A stretch of 13,236 bases of DNA from Clostridiales bacterium UBA1758 (lineage in GTDB: Bacteria; Bacillota; Clostridia; Oscillospirales; UBA1758): the NCBI GenBank assembly GCA_002315595.1, contig DCHG01000020.1, forward strand, positions 1 through 13,236, in the 5' to 3' direction. The position numbers and the translations under genes were made by a program. Of the stretch, positions 1 through 6,358 are shown one piece after another. The notes beneath the pieces were generated by a model. That model saw only the letters and a program-made list of their open reading frames with translations. It was not told where the DNA came from and did not search any database. Position 1 is the stretch's first letter; each line of letters starts with the position of its first letter.

Positions 1-1906
1 CATCGGTCGAGGGCTGCTCATCGGTTGTCGGTGTCTCGTCGGTCGAGGGTTGCTCGCCGTTTATGTCTTCCGTACCGTTCGGATTTGCGGACTTTCCGCC
101 CATGCCGCCGACTGCGCCGACAGTATTACCCATCGTTCCCATGGCGGAAATATCAAGTCCGTCGGTTTCGACCGCCGTATCATCGCCCGCCAGTTGATTT
201 GCGACTGCCTCTGCACGAAGCGTAACAAACTGCACCATGGCTTCGACGCCTTCGTCGAAATCGTCAAGCGTACAGAACTTGGTCGGATCCTTTTCGACAT
301 ACGGACGGATCATTTCCGCGGTATCTTCGATCAAAGAAGACAGTTTTCCGTCATCAAACCACTCGCTGATGAATTCGGCGAACAGTTCATGGTACTCGGC
401 GGTGTACTCCTCGTCGGAGAAAATCCACCCGACCATCGGACGGTCGTCGACATCGCCGCTGACGGGATTGTCAATGTCGGCGTTGACCGACGTCGACGCA
501 TTGCCACCCTGGAATGTGCCGAAAGCAAGGTTATAATCCCACGGGATCATGCCGAGTTTGCCGTCGGACTCATGCAGATAGTAGTTGTGGATCATGGAGC
601 CGGTATAACTATCGCCGTTGACGACGAAGTTATGCACGACAAAGTAGCGAAGTACCTCATCCATATCGAGGGTGTTTTCGAGGTCGGTGTATTCGGTAAG
701 GTTTTTCAGTGCATTGATCAGACGATTTTCATCCGCCGTGGTAACATCGGTTTTGGCGTTGTCAAAGATATTCGAATAACTATCCGCGTCATCGTCGATA
801 TATTTGAGTTTTACGTCGTCACTGCCGCGGCTATCCATTCCACTGCCGAAGCCGCCGCCATTCTGCGTGGGATCGAAGTCGCCCATCTCGGGGACTTCTC
901 CGTCCGGCATTTCCGGGATTTCGCCGTCGAAATCGCTCGGATCAAAGTCGCCCATATCGGGCATCTGACCGTCGAAATCGCTCGGATCGAAGTCGCCCAT
1001 ATCCGGCATCTGACCGCCGAATACTCCGCCACCGAAGCCGTTGCCTTCGCTGTCGCCCGTGGGCGGCGTCATACCGCCCTGAGCGTTTGCATTGTCATCG
1101 CCCGTGGGCGGCGTCGGCATTGTCCCCTGCTGATTTTGCTGATTTTGCTGATTTTCGGTGTTTTGCTGATTGTCGGAATTCTGCTGACTGTCAGCGTTCT
1201 GCTGATTTTGCTGATTATCGGCGTCGGACTGATCGAAATCGAAATCGTCCATATTGAACTCTTTGCCGTTGCCGCGACCTCCGCCGAAACTCATACTGTC
1301 CGGCTTATATAGATCGCCCGAATTACTGCCGTAGTTGCGGTCAAGGAAACTGTCCTCCACCCCTTCGACGGCGAGGTAGAGTCCCCAATCCTCCCCGTTC
1401 ACGGTCAGATACGCGAATGAACAAAGCGGAGTGTCCACGCCGAAATCCGCCATCATCTGATAGACGATGTAATCCTTCATCATCGTGTTGTCCTGAATGA
1501 GGTTGTTCAGGCAAAGTTTGTCGAGTCCGTCGAGCGTCTTTGCATCCTCATAATGGTCGAATTCGAGTTTGAAACTGTAACGCTCGCTACCGAGGTTTTT
1601 CACGCTCGAAAGCGATGTGTTGCCCTTGGCACGGATGGCGATATTCGAATGTTTTTCTCCGTCGATCACGACCGTGCAGGCGGAATATTCTTCATTCTCG
1701 CAGGATTCGATGAAGGAATCCCAATCGTTCATCACGATGTCGATCGTATGAACATAGGATGTATCAAACAGCGTACTTTGGTACTTGACAACGCGTGAGG
1801 CGATCTGTATGCCGATCGCACCTCCGCACATGAAAAGCACCGTGATGGCGAGCATTCCGGCAACGACCGCAAGACAGATCTTATCAATGTGTTTGCTCGT
1901 TGACAT
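1..1906 (-). CDS. CotH-kinase-family surface protein, C-terminus outside the window
   Basis: The frame opens with ATG at 1904-1906, behind a TAAGGAG ribosome site that overlaps the stop of the preceding gene. It stays open to the window edge for 635 codons, so the protein is partial. A short basic N-terminus and one hydrophobic segment (about residues 10-36) predict an inside-to-outside anchor with the rest extracellular. CotH-type blocks are visible: RAKGNTS at 92-98, RYSFKLEFE at 109-117, LNNLIQD at 133-139, EGVEDSFLDRNYG at 181-193, and a late PWDYN at 455-459. CotH proteins are atypical kinases, first known from spore coats. Here the two halves of the domain are separated by a low-complexity insert (about 217-365): D/F-rich, then QQN repeats, then PTPPTGD, G-rich and GQMPDMGDFDPSDFD repeats. 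The visible tail is a P/S/T/D/E-rich linker that may lead to a second anchor. It is the third gene of an operon with a VTC polymerase and DUF4956. The family call is firm; the substrate is unknown. Confidence 0.88.
   Translation of the reverse strand, partial: MSTSKHIDKICLAVVAGMLAITVLFMCGGAIGIQIASRVVKYQSTLFDTSYVHTIDIVMNDWDSFIESCENEEYSACTVVIDGEKHSNIAIRAKGNTSLSSVKNLGSERYSFKLEFDHYEDAKTLDGLDKLCLNNLIQDNTMMKDYIVYQMMADFGVDTPLCSFAYLTVNGEDWGLYLAVEGVEDSFLDRNYGSNSGDLYKPDSMSFGGGRGNGKEFNMDDFDFDQSDADNQQNQQNADSQQNSDNQQNTENQQNQQNQQGTMPTPPTGDDNANAQGGMTPPTGDSEGNGFGGGVFGGQMPDMGDFDPSDFDGQMPDMGDFDPSDFDGEIPEMPDGEVPEMGDFDPTQNGGGFGSGMDSRGSDDVKLKYIDDDADSYSNIFDNAKTDVTTADENRLINALKNLTEYTDLENTLDMDEVLRYFVVHNFVVNGDSYTGSMIHNYYLHESDGKLGMIPWDYNLAFGTFQGGNASTSVNADIDNPVSGDVDDRPMVGWIFSDEEYTAEYHELFAEFISEWFDDGKLSSLIEDTAEMIRPYVEKDPTKFCTLDDFDEGVEAMVQFVTLRAEAVANQLAGDDTAVETDGLDISAMGTMGNTVGAVGGMGGKSANPNGTEDINGEQPSTDETPTTDEQPSTD
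897..1016. repeat. 45-bp in-frame tandem repeat inside the CotH gene
   Basis: Two near-identical 45-bp units (926-970 and 971-1015) differ at only a few bases and encode the 15-residue unit GQMPDMGDFDPSDFD twice. A third, more diverged unit follows in the coding direction (EIPEMPDGEVPEMGDFDP). The repeats sit in the insert that splits the CotH kinase domain. The near identity at the DNA level suggests recent duplication or slippage, so copy number may vary between strains. Confidence 0.85.
1126..1220. repeat. Q/N-codon low-complexity repeat inside the CotH gene
   Basis: On the coding strand this stretch encodes repeated QQN units with occasional S, D, T and E (QQNQQNADSQQNSDNQQNTE and onward). 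The underlying DNA is a run of CAGCAAAAT-like 9-mers, which is prone to slippage. It belongs to the flexible insert of the CotH-like protein. Confidence 0.8.
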
Positions 1907-1917
1907 TTTAACGCTCC

Positions 1918-2589
1918 TTAGCCCATATATTCGCCGTTATAACTGACAAGCACCGCGGAATTGACGCCGTTGATAGCGGAAAGTTGGTTGACAAAATCGG
2001 TGTTATCGGATTTCAGACGAACCTCCATATTCAGTTCAATCAGACCTTCACGGACGGATTTGCTCTTGACGATACAACGCTCGGTGGCTCCTTCAAGGAA
2101 GTTCATGGCATTGATCTCGGATGCGTGATTTGTGCAGGAAAGAACGACGATATAGGGGTTGACATGGCTCTTTTTGTTGACGAAAACAAGCAGGATGACG
2201 CCGATAATAAGGCTTCCGCCGACCGCAAGCGGGATCATACCCGCCGCTAGAATGATGCCGGCGGCAATCGACCAGAACAAAAATGCGATGTCAAGCGGCT
2301 CCTTGATCGCGGTACGGAAACGTACGATGGAAAGTGCACCGACCATACCGAGGGAAAGGACGACATTCGAGGTGACCGCCAAAATAACCTGTGAGGTGAT
2401 CATGGTGAGCGCAATCAGCGTCACACCGAAGGAGGACGAATACATCACGCCGCGATAGGTTTTTTTGTAAACGAAGAAAATGAAAAGACCGATGCCAAAG
2501 GCAAGTGCGATCGTCAGCACAATGTCAAGCAGGCTGACGGCGGCGATATTTTCGAGGAAACTGGATTTGAAGATGTCGTTGAAACTCAT
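1918..2589 (-). CDS. DUF4956 family membrane protein
   Basis: A 223-residue protein starting at an ATG 7 bases after AAGGAGT, only 18 bases after the VTC gene. The N-terminal 140 residues are hydrophobic, with about four or five membrane segments (near 20-40, 53-74, 75-90, 102-118 and 120-137). The hallmark of DUF4956 is present as GMVGALSIVRFRTAIKEP at 81-98. Residues 140-223 form a soluble tail with alternating hydrophobic strands, possibly a ferredoxin- or ACT-like fold. The biochemical role of the family is not established. In clostridia it recurs beside VTC-type polyphosphate polymerase and CotH genes, as here. My inference is that it supplies the membrane part of a polyphosphate-handling complex, since the VTC protein next to it has no membrane segments. 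Its stop codon overlaps the CotH ribosome site, which suggests coupled translation. Confidence 0.9.
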   Translation of the reverse strand: MSFNDIFKSSFLENIAAVSLLDIVLTIALAFGIGLFIFFVYKKTYRGVMYSSSFGVTLIALTMITSQVILAVTSNVVLSLGMVGALSIVRFRTAIKEPLDIAFLFWSIAAGIILAAGMIPLAVGGSLIIGVILLVFVNKKSHVNPYIVVLSCTNHASEINAMNFLEGATERCIVKSKSVREGLIELNMEVRLKSDNTDFVNQLSAINGVNSAVLVSYNGEYMG

Positions 2590-2607
2590 GGTGATTACTC
2601 CTTACTT

Positions 2608-3276
2608 TCAGCCGTAGATACGGCATTGTTCATATTTTGAAAACGCGGAGACATGGCGGCCGGGGATGGTGACCGCATCGCGGATGATATCCGGAAGAAA
2701 TTCATCCCACTTGACTTCGAGGATGATATGGCTATCCCCCGCCGGAAGCGTCAGTGTGGCCGGATTTAGGAAATCCGTTCGGAAATCCCCCGTTCGGATG
2801 TCGTAATCCATCGTGACACGGACATTGCCGGGTGCGAAGACAAAGGGATCACGCGTGTAGTCGACGATGGTTTTCGGACGAAGCCCGGATCGCATCTTCG
2901 CATACAACTCAACGCAGAGTGCGCGTTCGCTTTTGATCATCCAATTCAGATCGCCGTCGATGATCTTCTGCGCTTCATCGACGCTGATCCGGCAGGATTG
3001 CTTGGAACAGAGACCGTTGATTTTTGACTTTTTTTCAAGGACAATATAGTCAAGATCGTTGTTATAGTAACGAATACGGAACTTTTCGCGGAAGTTTACG
3101 CCGTCGATCTTGTCGCGCAGTGCCTGATCGTTCCACGTGTCAAAGTAGAGGCTTCTGATCCGATATACGCCACCGACCGCATGACTGTCGCGTTGCATAA
3201 CCGCGGAAAGACGGGAACGCAGGATCATTTGATCAATCGAATTGATCTCGTGTTTCCATTCATGACGAAATTGCAT
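2608..3276 (-). CDS. VTC-domain polyphosphate polymerase-like protein
   Basis: A 222-residue soluble protein with an AAGGAG ribosome site 7 bases before the ATG. It matches the VTC catalytic domain, the tunnel-shaped polymerase known from the yeast vacuolar transporter chaperone Vtc4, which makes polyphosphate from ATP. Visible landmarks in order: RHEWKHE at 4-10, YRIRSLYFD at 38-46, REKFRIRYY at 63-71, LEKKSK at 80-85, RPKTIVDYTRDPFVF at 133-147, RVTMDYDIRTGD at 153-164, LEVKWDEFLP at 186-195 and SAFSKYEQC at 210-218. These supply the basic strand ends and the acidic and lysine residues expected around the tunnel. There is no SPX domain and no membrane segment, unlike eukaryotic VTC subunits. 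It is the first gene of the operon with DUF4956 and CotH, and lies behind a Pho-box-like array. The fold assignment is strong. Polymerase activity is inferred; a related triphosphate-tunnel activity is the alternative. Confidence 0.9.
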   Translation of the reverse strand: MQFRHEWKHEINSIDQMILRSRLSAVMQRDSHAVGGVYRIRSLYFDTWNDQALRDKIDGVNFREKFRIRYYNNDLDYIVLEKKSKINGLCSKQSCRISVDEAQKIIDGDLNWMIKSERALCVELYAKMRSGLRPKTIVDYTRDPFVFAPGNVRVTMDYDIRTGDFRTDFLNPATLTLPAGDSHIILEVKWDEFLPDIIRDAVTIPGRHVSAFSKYEQCRIYG

Positions 3277-3304
3277 GGCAGTTCTCCTTTCGTAATATTC
3301 GGTG

Positions 3305-3310
3305 ATTATA
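3305..3310 (-). promoter_or_regulatory. -10 element of the VTC/DUF4956/CotH operon
   Basis: A perfect TATAAT on the minus strand, about 29 bases before the VTC start codon. The region 17 bases further upstream (ATTTAT) is a poor -35, which fits a promoter that depends on an activator bound just upstream. Confidence 0.6.
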
Positions 3311-3334
3311 GTTTATACTTTTAAGAGATAAATT

Positions 3335-3396
3335 GATGAAAAACTTTTTAAAAAGTTATGAAAAACTCATTAAAAAGGTGTAAACGATTTGTTAAC
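3335..3396 (-). promoter_or_regulatory. Six 11-bp-spaced Pho-box-like repeats upstream of the VTC operon
   Basis: On the minus strand six hexamers start exactly 11 bases apart: TTAACA (3390-3395), TTTACA (3379-3384), TTAATG (3368-3373), TTCATA (3357-3362), TTAAAA (3346-3351) and TTCATC (3335-3340). All six share TTNA. PhoP of Bacillus binds direct repeats close to TT(A/C/T)ACA with about 11-bp spacing, and PhoB-type regulators use the same helical period. The last repeat ends 24 bases before the -10. I infer an operator for a phosphate-starvation response regulator. The region is AT-rich, so some matches could be chance, but the constant phase over six units argues against that. Confidence 0.55.
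3342..3357. repeat. Perfect 16-bp palindrome in the VTC operon control region
   Basis: AACTTTTTAAAAAGTT reads the same on both strands. It overlaps the fifth 11-bp repeat and may be a by-product of the A/T tracts or a separate dimer-binding site. Confidence 0.45.
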
Positions 3397-3453
3397 GAGC
3401 AACAATCGACGGCTTTCCGTTTGTGATCCGGCATCGCTGTGATGAAAACAATG

Positions 3454-3486
3454 AAAAAAGCAGGATGATACATTGTATCACCCTGC
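3454..3486 (-). terminator. Rho-independent terminator after the lipoprotein gene
   Basis: On the minus strand, a hairpin formed by GCAGGGTGATAC and GTATCATCCTGC around a 3-base loop (3460-3486) is followed directly by six T (3454-3459). It has 12 base pairs, one of them G-U. It lies 70 bases after the lipoprotein stop codon and insulates the Pho-box region of the VTC operon. Confidence 0.85.
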
Positions 3487-3555
3487 GAAATGTTGTTAGA
3501 ATTTTCAATTTGTTGCAGTCGTTAAAACATCACTGCGGATGCTTCGTTCGCGCTT

Positions 3556-4488
3556 TTATTTTTTCAGGATCGCCATCCATTGATCAGCGTCGTATTTTTC
3601 AGCCGGCGTATAGTAACTCCGATAGTCGGGATCGCCCGTTCCTTCAACGCCGCTTCCCCAGCAACAGGGGCACCAATTATACCCGTTGAGGTCGTCGTTA
3701 CAATGCAGATACCCGGTGCCTTTGCAACCTTCGCAGGTACCGTCGCTTTCCTCGTTTTGGGTGGATGATCCGTGGCAGTTATCACATCCGCCCGTTCCCC
3801 AGCAGATACTGCAAGTCCCCATTTCGGGAACACCCGGCGCAATATACACGATACCGCCGTCTTCGCCATTGGTTACCACGATTTTGCCGCTACCGCCACA
3901 TTCAGGGCATACGCCGGTGCCGTGGCAAAGCCAACAATCCCATTTACCGCCGCCGCTTTCGAGATCAAATTCCGTCCCGGAACCATGGCAACGTTGGCAC
4001 ATACAGGCGATACCGGTGCTGTGGCAATTGCCGCAAACGACCATGCCGCCTCCGCCGCAAACCGTGCAGGTGAGAAACTGTTCGTCATTCTTTTCCAAAA
4101 TGGTGATGTCGACGGTATTTCCCTTTTGCTCGGTCATAAAGCCCTGATTTTTCGCCTCATCCGTCAACTGATGAAAGGCTTCCGTCACATTTTGACCGAC
4201 CACATCCACCACTGCAAGCACCGCTTCGGCGTCTTCGTTTTTGGCGATGACTTCGGTGACAACGAGGTCGCCATTCGTCTTGATTTCAAACTCCGGGTTG
4301 ATTTTCAGTTGATACACAATACCGTCCACGGGCGTATCATCGCCGACGGCGTTCGTTTCCGTTTCATCGGTCACATCACCGATTTCGTCGGTCGCGTCTT
4401 CATCGGAAACCGGGGATTTCGACGGAGTACATCCAACCAAAGACACGATGAACGCCAGCGCAAGTATGCTCATTTTCCATAGTTTCAT
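3556..4488 (-). CDS. Lipoprotein with RsgI-like domain and CxxCxGxG cysteine-rich region
   Basis: The frame is open further upstream, but I place the start at the ATG at 4486-4488 because GGAGG lies 7 bases before it and a lipoprotein signal follows (MKLWKMSILALAFIVSLVGC, lipobox LVGC, Cys20). The protein has 310 residues. A short acidic linker (21-55) leads to a domain at about 57-134 that reads like the extracellular middle domain of anti-sigma factor RsgI: KINPEFEIKTN, then VIAKNEDAEAVL, DVVGQNVTEAF, GFM and NTVDITIL, including the conserved Asn64-Pro65. Residues 141-280 contain about nine CxxC pairs, several as CxxCxGxG (CWLCHGTG, CPECGGSG, CSICWGTG, CEGCKGTG), like the DnaJ zinc domain. 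I infer a cell-surface, zinc-binding lipoprotein. No kinase, protease or J-domain is seen, and no sigma-I gene is in the window. The C-terminus (YYTPAEKYDADQWMAILKK) is short and unassigned. Confidence 0.85.
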   Translation of the reverse strand: MKLWKMSILALAFIVSLVGCTPSKSPVSDEDATDEIGDVTDETETNAVGDDTPVDGIVYQLKINPEFEIKTNGDLVVTEVIAKNEDAEAVLAVVDVVGQNVTEAFHQLTDEAKNQGFMTEQKGNTVDITILEKNDEQFLTCTVCGGGGMVVCGNCHSTGIACMCQRCHGSGTEFDLESGGGKWDCWLCHGTGVCPECGGSGKIVVTNGEDGGIVYIAPGVPEMGTCSICWGTGGCDNCHGSSTQNEESDGTCEGCKGTGYLHCNDDLNGYNWCPCCWGSGVEGTGDPDYRSYYTPAEKYDADQWMAILKK

Positions 4489-4550
4489 AGGTTTGCCTCC
4501 TTTTGATTTAACCGTTGAATTCCAACACGAAATGCGACGGTACAAACACA

Positions 4551-4591
4551 ATTCGAAAGAACACATTTGTTATTGCAATCAAGTTTCGAAT
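4551..4591. repeat. 8-bp inverted repeat upstream of the lipoprotein gene
   Basis: ATTCGAAA (4551-4558) and TTTCGAAT (4584-4591) are perfect inverted copies separated by 25 bases, in the 129-base gap between the acyltransferase-like gene and the lipoprotein gene. There is no T-tract, so it does not look like a terminator. It could be a binding site or a weak hairpin. I see no convincing sigma-A promoter in this gap, so the lipoprotein may be read through from the upstream gene. Confidence 0.4.
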
Positions 4592-4617
4592 TTCAGGTAA
4601 AACGCGGATTTTCGTCA

Positions 4618-5715
4618 TTACGTCAGCGAAACTGTGTTTCGGTCTTTTTTCTTTGCGGCACGATTTCTTTGAAAAAGCAATGTCAACACGGTTGATGCAA
4701 CAATTATGAGTATGCCGCAAACCATCAAACCGATGCAGGAAAGATAGCGGTCTTCGCCGAAACCGACAATTCCGAGAATTAAACTCGCCCAACAAACGAT
4801 GATCCATTGCAAAATATAGTAAACCGTGATCCCTTTGGAAAATGCGACAATAAAACGAATGATTTTGGCGTTTTTGATATTGACCGATATGAAATAAACG
4901 ATACTTTGCAGGAATAAATAAACCAAAAAGAGAACAAAAACGCCAATCAGGGAAAGGTTGTAATTTTCATACTGACAGCCGATCTCGTTAAAAATCTCAA
5001 TGCGGAGCAGTTTACAAACAACAATCGTGGCAACCAAAAATGCAAGCGATACCACGGCAGACTTTTTGTAGAAGGCGGATTTGTTATCACACTTTAAGTA
5101 GAGAGTACCAAACGCATAACCGACGCAGACGACCACCAACCATTGAGTGGCGGAAAAGGCACTGTCTTCGTTGATATATGTGAAATTCCCGAGAATTGCG
5201 CCCAAAATATCGTTATGGATAACGGGCGTCGGTAAATAAAAATCCAAAAGATTGAAAACGCAACCGATTATCAGGATGAGATACCACTTGAAATTAAACT
5301 TTTTTGACAGAGCAAAGAAAAAGAAGCAAATTGCGGAGAAATACAAAATATCGCTTGCGATACTGTAATAAAACGTGCGCAAAATATATTGCATATTGTC
5401 ATGAGATACCGCACCGAGAATTCCGGGGATAATATAGCGCGCAATATTCAGTGCGACGCCCAACAGAAGCATTTGACCGCCTCTTTTGGCAAAATCGGAC
5501 GCGGTGTTATGCCCGGTCAATAGAATGTTGACGCCAAGCATACACATGAAAACAAACACACCCAACGAAGCGATTTTTAGGATAAATGCGCTTTCCGTAA
5601 ATGTCGATTCGTTGATGAGCCCGCTGTTCATGGATGCTTCGGTGATATGTGCCAAAGGCATCAACACCAGCGCAATCACCCGCGCAATATCAAATTCGAT
5701 ATAGCGTTTTTTCAT
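4618..5715 (-). CDS. Polytopic acyltransferase-like membrane protein
   Basis: A 365-residue, very hydrophobic protein with roughly ten membrane segments. The start ATG has GAAAGGGG upstream and a strong promoter before that. The N-terminus KRYIEFDIARVIALVLMPLAH resembles the opening of the membrane acyltransferase superfamily (Acyl_transf_3, DUF1624 and HGSNAT-like families), where R/D-x-x-R in front of the first segment and a histidine at its outer end (His23) are conserved. These enzymes move acetyl or other acyl groups onto surface sugars or lipids. The C-terminus is basic (RNRAAKKKDRN). The exact family and the acceptor cannot be read from the sequence. Parts of this gene are visibly more AT-rich than the genes around it: two 60-base lines I counted are near 30-32% GC, though others reach 52-55%. 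That leaves open a different origin. Confidence 0.65.
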   Translation of the reverse strand: MKKRYIEFDIARVIALVLMPLAHITEASMNSGLINESTFTESAFILKIASLGVFVFMCMLGVNILLTGHNTASDFAKRGGQMLLLGVALNIARYIIPGILGAVSHDNMQYILRTFYYSIASDILYFSAICFFFFALSKKFNFKWYLILIIGCVFNLLDFYLPTPVIHNDILGAILGNFTYINEDSAFSATQWLVVVCVGYAFGTLYLKCDNKSAFYKKSAVVSLAFLVATIVVCKLLRIEIFNEIGCQYENYNLSLIGVFVLFLVYLFLQSIVYFISVNIKNAKIIRFIVAFSKGITVYYILQWIIVCWASLILGIVGFGEDRYLSCIGLMVCGILIIVASTVLTLLFQRNRAAKKKDRNTVSLT

Positions 5716-5764
5716 TTTTATCCCCTTTCAGGCCGTTTTTCACAGAAGCGGAAAACTGCTTGAA

Positions 5765-5780
5765 AATACATATATGTATT
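5765..5780. repeat. Perfect 16-bp palindrome overlapping a -10 element
   Basis: AATACATATATGTATT is self-complementary and covers the last half of the -10 box and the likely start site of the acyltransferase-like gene. A dimeric repressor bound here would block transcription. It could also be a chance product of AT-rich promoter DNA. Confidence 0.45.
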
Positions 5781-5806
5781 ATATTACATTTTTGACGAAT
5801 TCTCAA
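5778..5806 (-). promoter_or_regulatory. Sigma-A promoter of the acyltransferase-like gene
   Basis: On the minus strand TTGAGA (5801-5806) and TATAAT (5778-5783) are separated by exactly 17 bases. Transcription would begin near 5771, giving a leader of about 55 bases with GAAAGGGG near its end. Confidence 0.8.
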
Positions 5807-5910
5807 TAGGAATATTTGATCCCGTTTTACGCCAAAGAAAATCGGTTTTGAGCAGTCTCTTTTTGAATTCCGACACAAAGAAAGGATTTTCCTATTTGGA
5901 GGTTCAAGTG

Positions 5911-5958
5911 ATGAAAAGTTGTGAAAATGGCGAAACCTATATCATTTGCCAAAGGTAA
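5911..5958 (+). CDS. Possible 15-residue small protein
   Basis: The reading frame MKSCENGETYIICQR has GGAGG (5898-5902) exactly 8 bases before its ATG and a TAA stop. The strong hairpin terminator at 5971-6004 follows 16 bases later. It is the only plus-strand ORF with this arrangement in the window. A weak plus-strand promoter may exist (TTGACG at 5792-5797, 17 bases, TTTGAT at 5815-5820). It could be a small peptide, a leader, or the 5' remnant of a decayed gene. No homology is recognised, so confidence is low. Confidence 0.3.
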   Translation: MKSCENGETYIICQR

Positions 5959-5970
5959 GCATCATTCAAA

Positions 5971-6004
5971 AAAACCGTCTTTTGATAAACAAAAGACGGT
6001 TTTT
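5971..6004 (-). terminator. Two-way rho-independent terminator (ssrA and plus-strand mini-ORF)
   Basis: CCGTCTTTTG (5975-5984) pairs with CAAAAGACGG (5990-5999) around a 5-base loop. T-tracts are present on both strands: seven T on the minus strand at 5968-5974, and five T on the plus strand from 6000. It ends ssrA transcription and would also stop any plus-strand transcript of the small ORF. Confidence 0.85.
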
Positions 6005-6005
6005 G

Positions 6006-6354
6006 TGGTGGAGGCGAGGGGAGTCGAACCCCTGTCCGAAAGCACATTCACGATGGTGTCTCCGGGCGCAGCCTGATATTTAAGTTTCCCCCGCACGGAC
6101 GCCGACAGGCGGGCTTCCGTTTTCGGTAGCTTCATTATTCATGGTATGCTCAAAGCTTTGCATACGCACGGACGCCACTAATTCACGCCCTTATCCAAAT
6201 CGTGGCCCCTTCGGTAAGGACGGCTGCCTTTAATTAGGCAGCGAGTGCTAAATCGTTATTGTTGTTTAATTTATAAACTGCGGCTTTTTAAGCGGTACCG
6301 CACCGCTGCCCGCTGCCCGCGCTTCAACGCCCCCGTCGAAACCGGTACGCCCCC
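6006..6354 (-). ncRNA. ssrA: Transfer-messenger RNA (tmRNA)
   Basis: The 5' end GGGGGCG pairs over 7 bp with CGCCTCC near the 3' end to form the acceptor stem, followed by A and an encoded CCA (6006-6008). The 3' part has the tRNA-like T arm (GGGGTTCGACTCCCC), and the 5' part has the tmRNA signature ACCGGTTTCGACGGGGG. Total length is 349 nt, normal for a one-piece tmRNA. The tag frame ends at a TAA (6234-6236) and reads NNNNDLALAA at its end. Going upstream it continues as AVYKL, so the resume codon may be GCA at 6279-6281 or GCC just before it, which I cannot fix by eye. The last tag codons pair with GGCAGC downstream, placing the stop in the loop of helix 5 as in other tmRNAs. It rescues stalled ribosomes and tags the unfinished proteins for proteolysis. 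Confidence 0.97.
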
Positions 6355-6358
6355 GTGC

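Noticed and set aside
897..1220. Tandem repeats considered as a CRISPR array
   Set aside because: The repeats are in frame inside a gene, adjacent without unique spacers, and encode a low-complexity protein segment.
50..1312. Long open frame (420 codons) on the plus strand opposite the CotH gene
   Set aside because: It is antisense to the low-complexity region of CotH. Its product is a run of repetitive I/L/V and A-rich segments with no ribosome site or domain, while the minus strand has a proper start, ribosome site and motifs.
4489..4566. Upstream extension of the lipoprotein gene (26 more residues)
   Set aside because: The extension lacks a ribosome site, would bury the lipoprotein signal, and passes through the GGAGG that serves the internal ATG.
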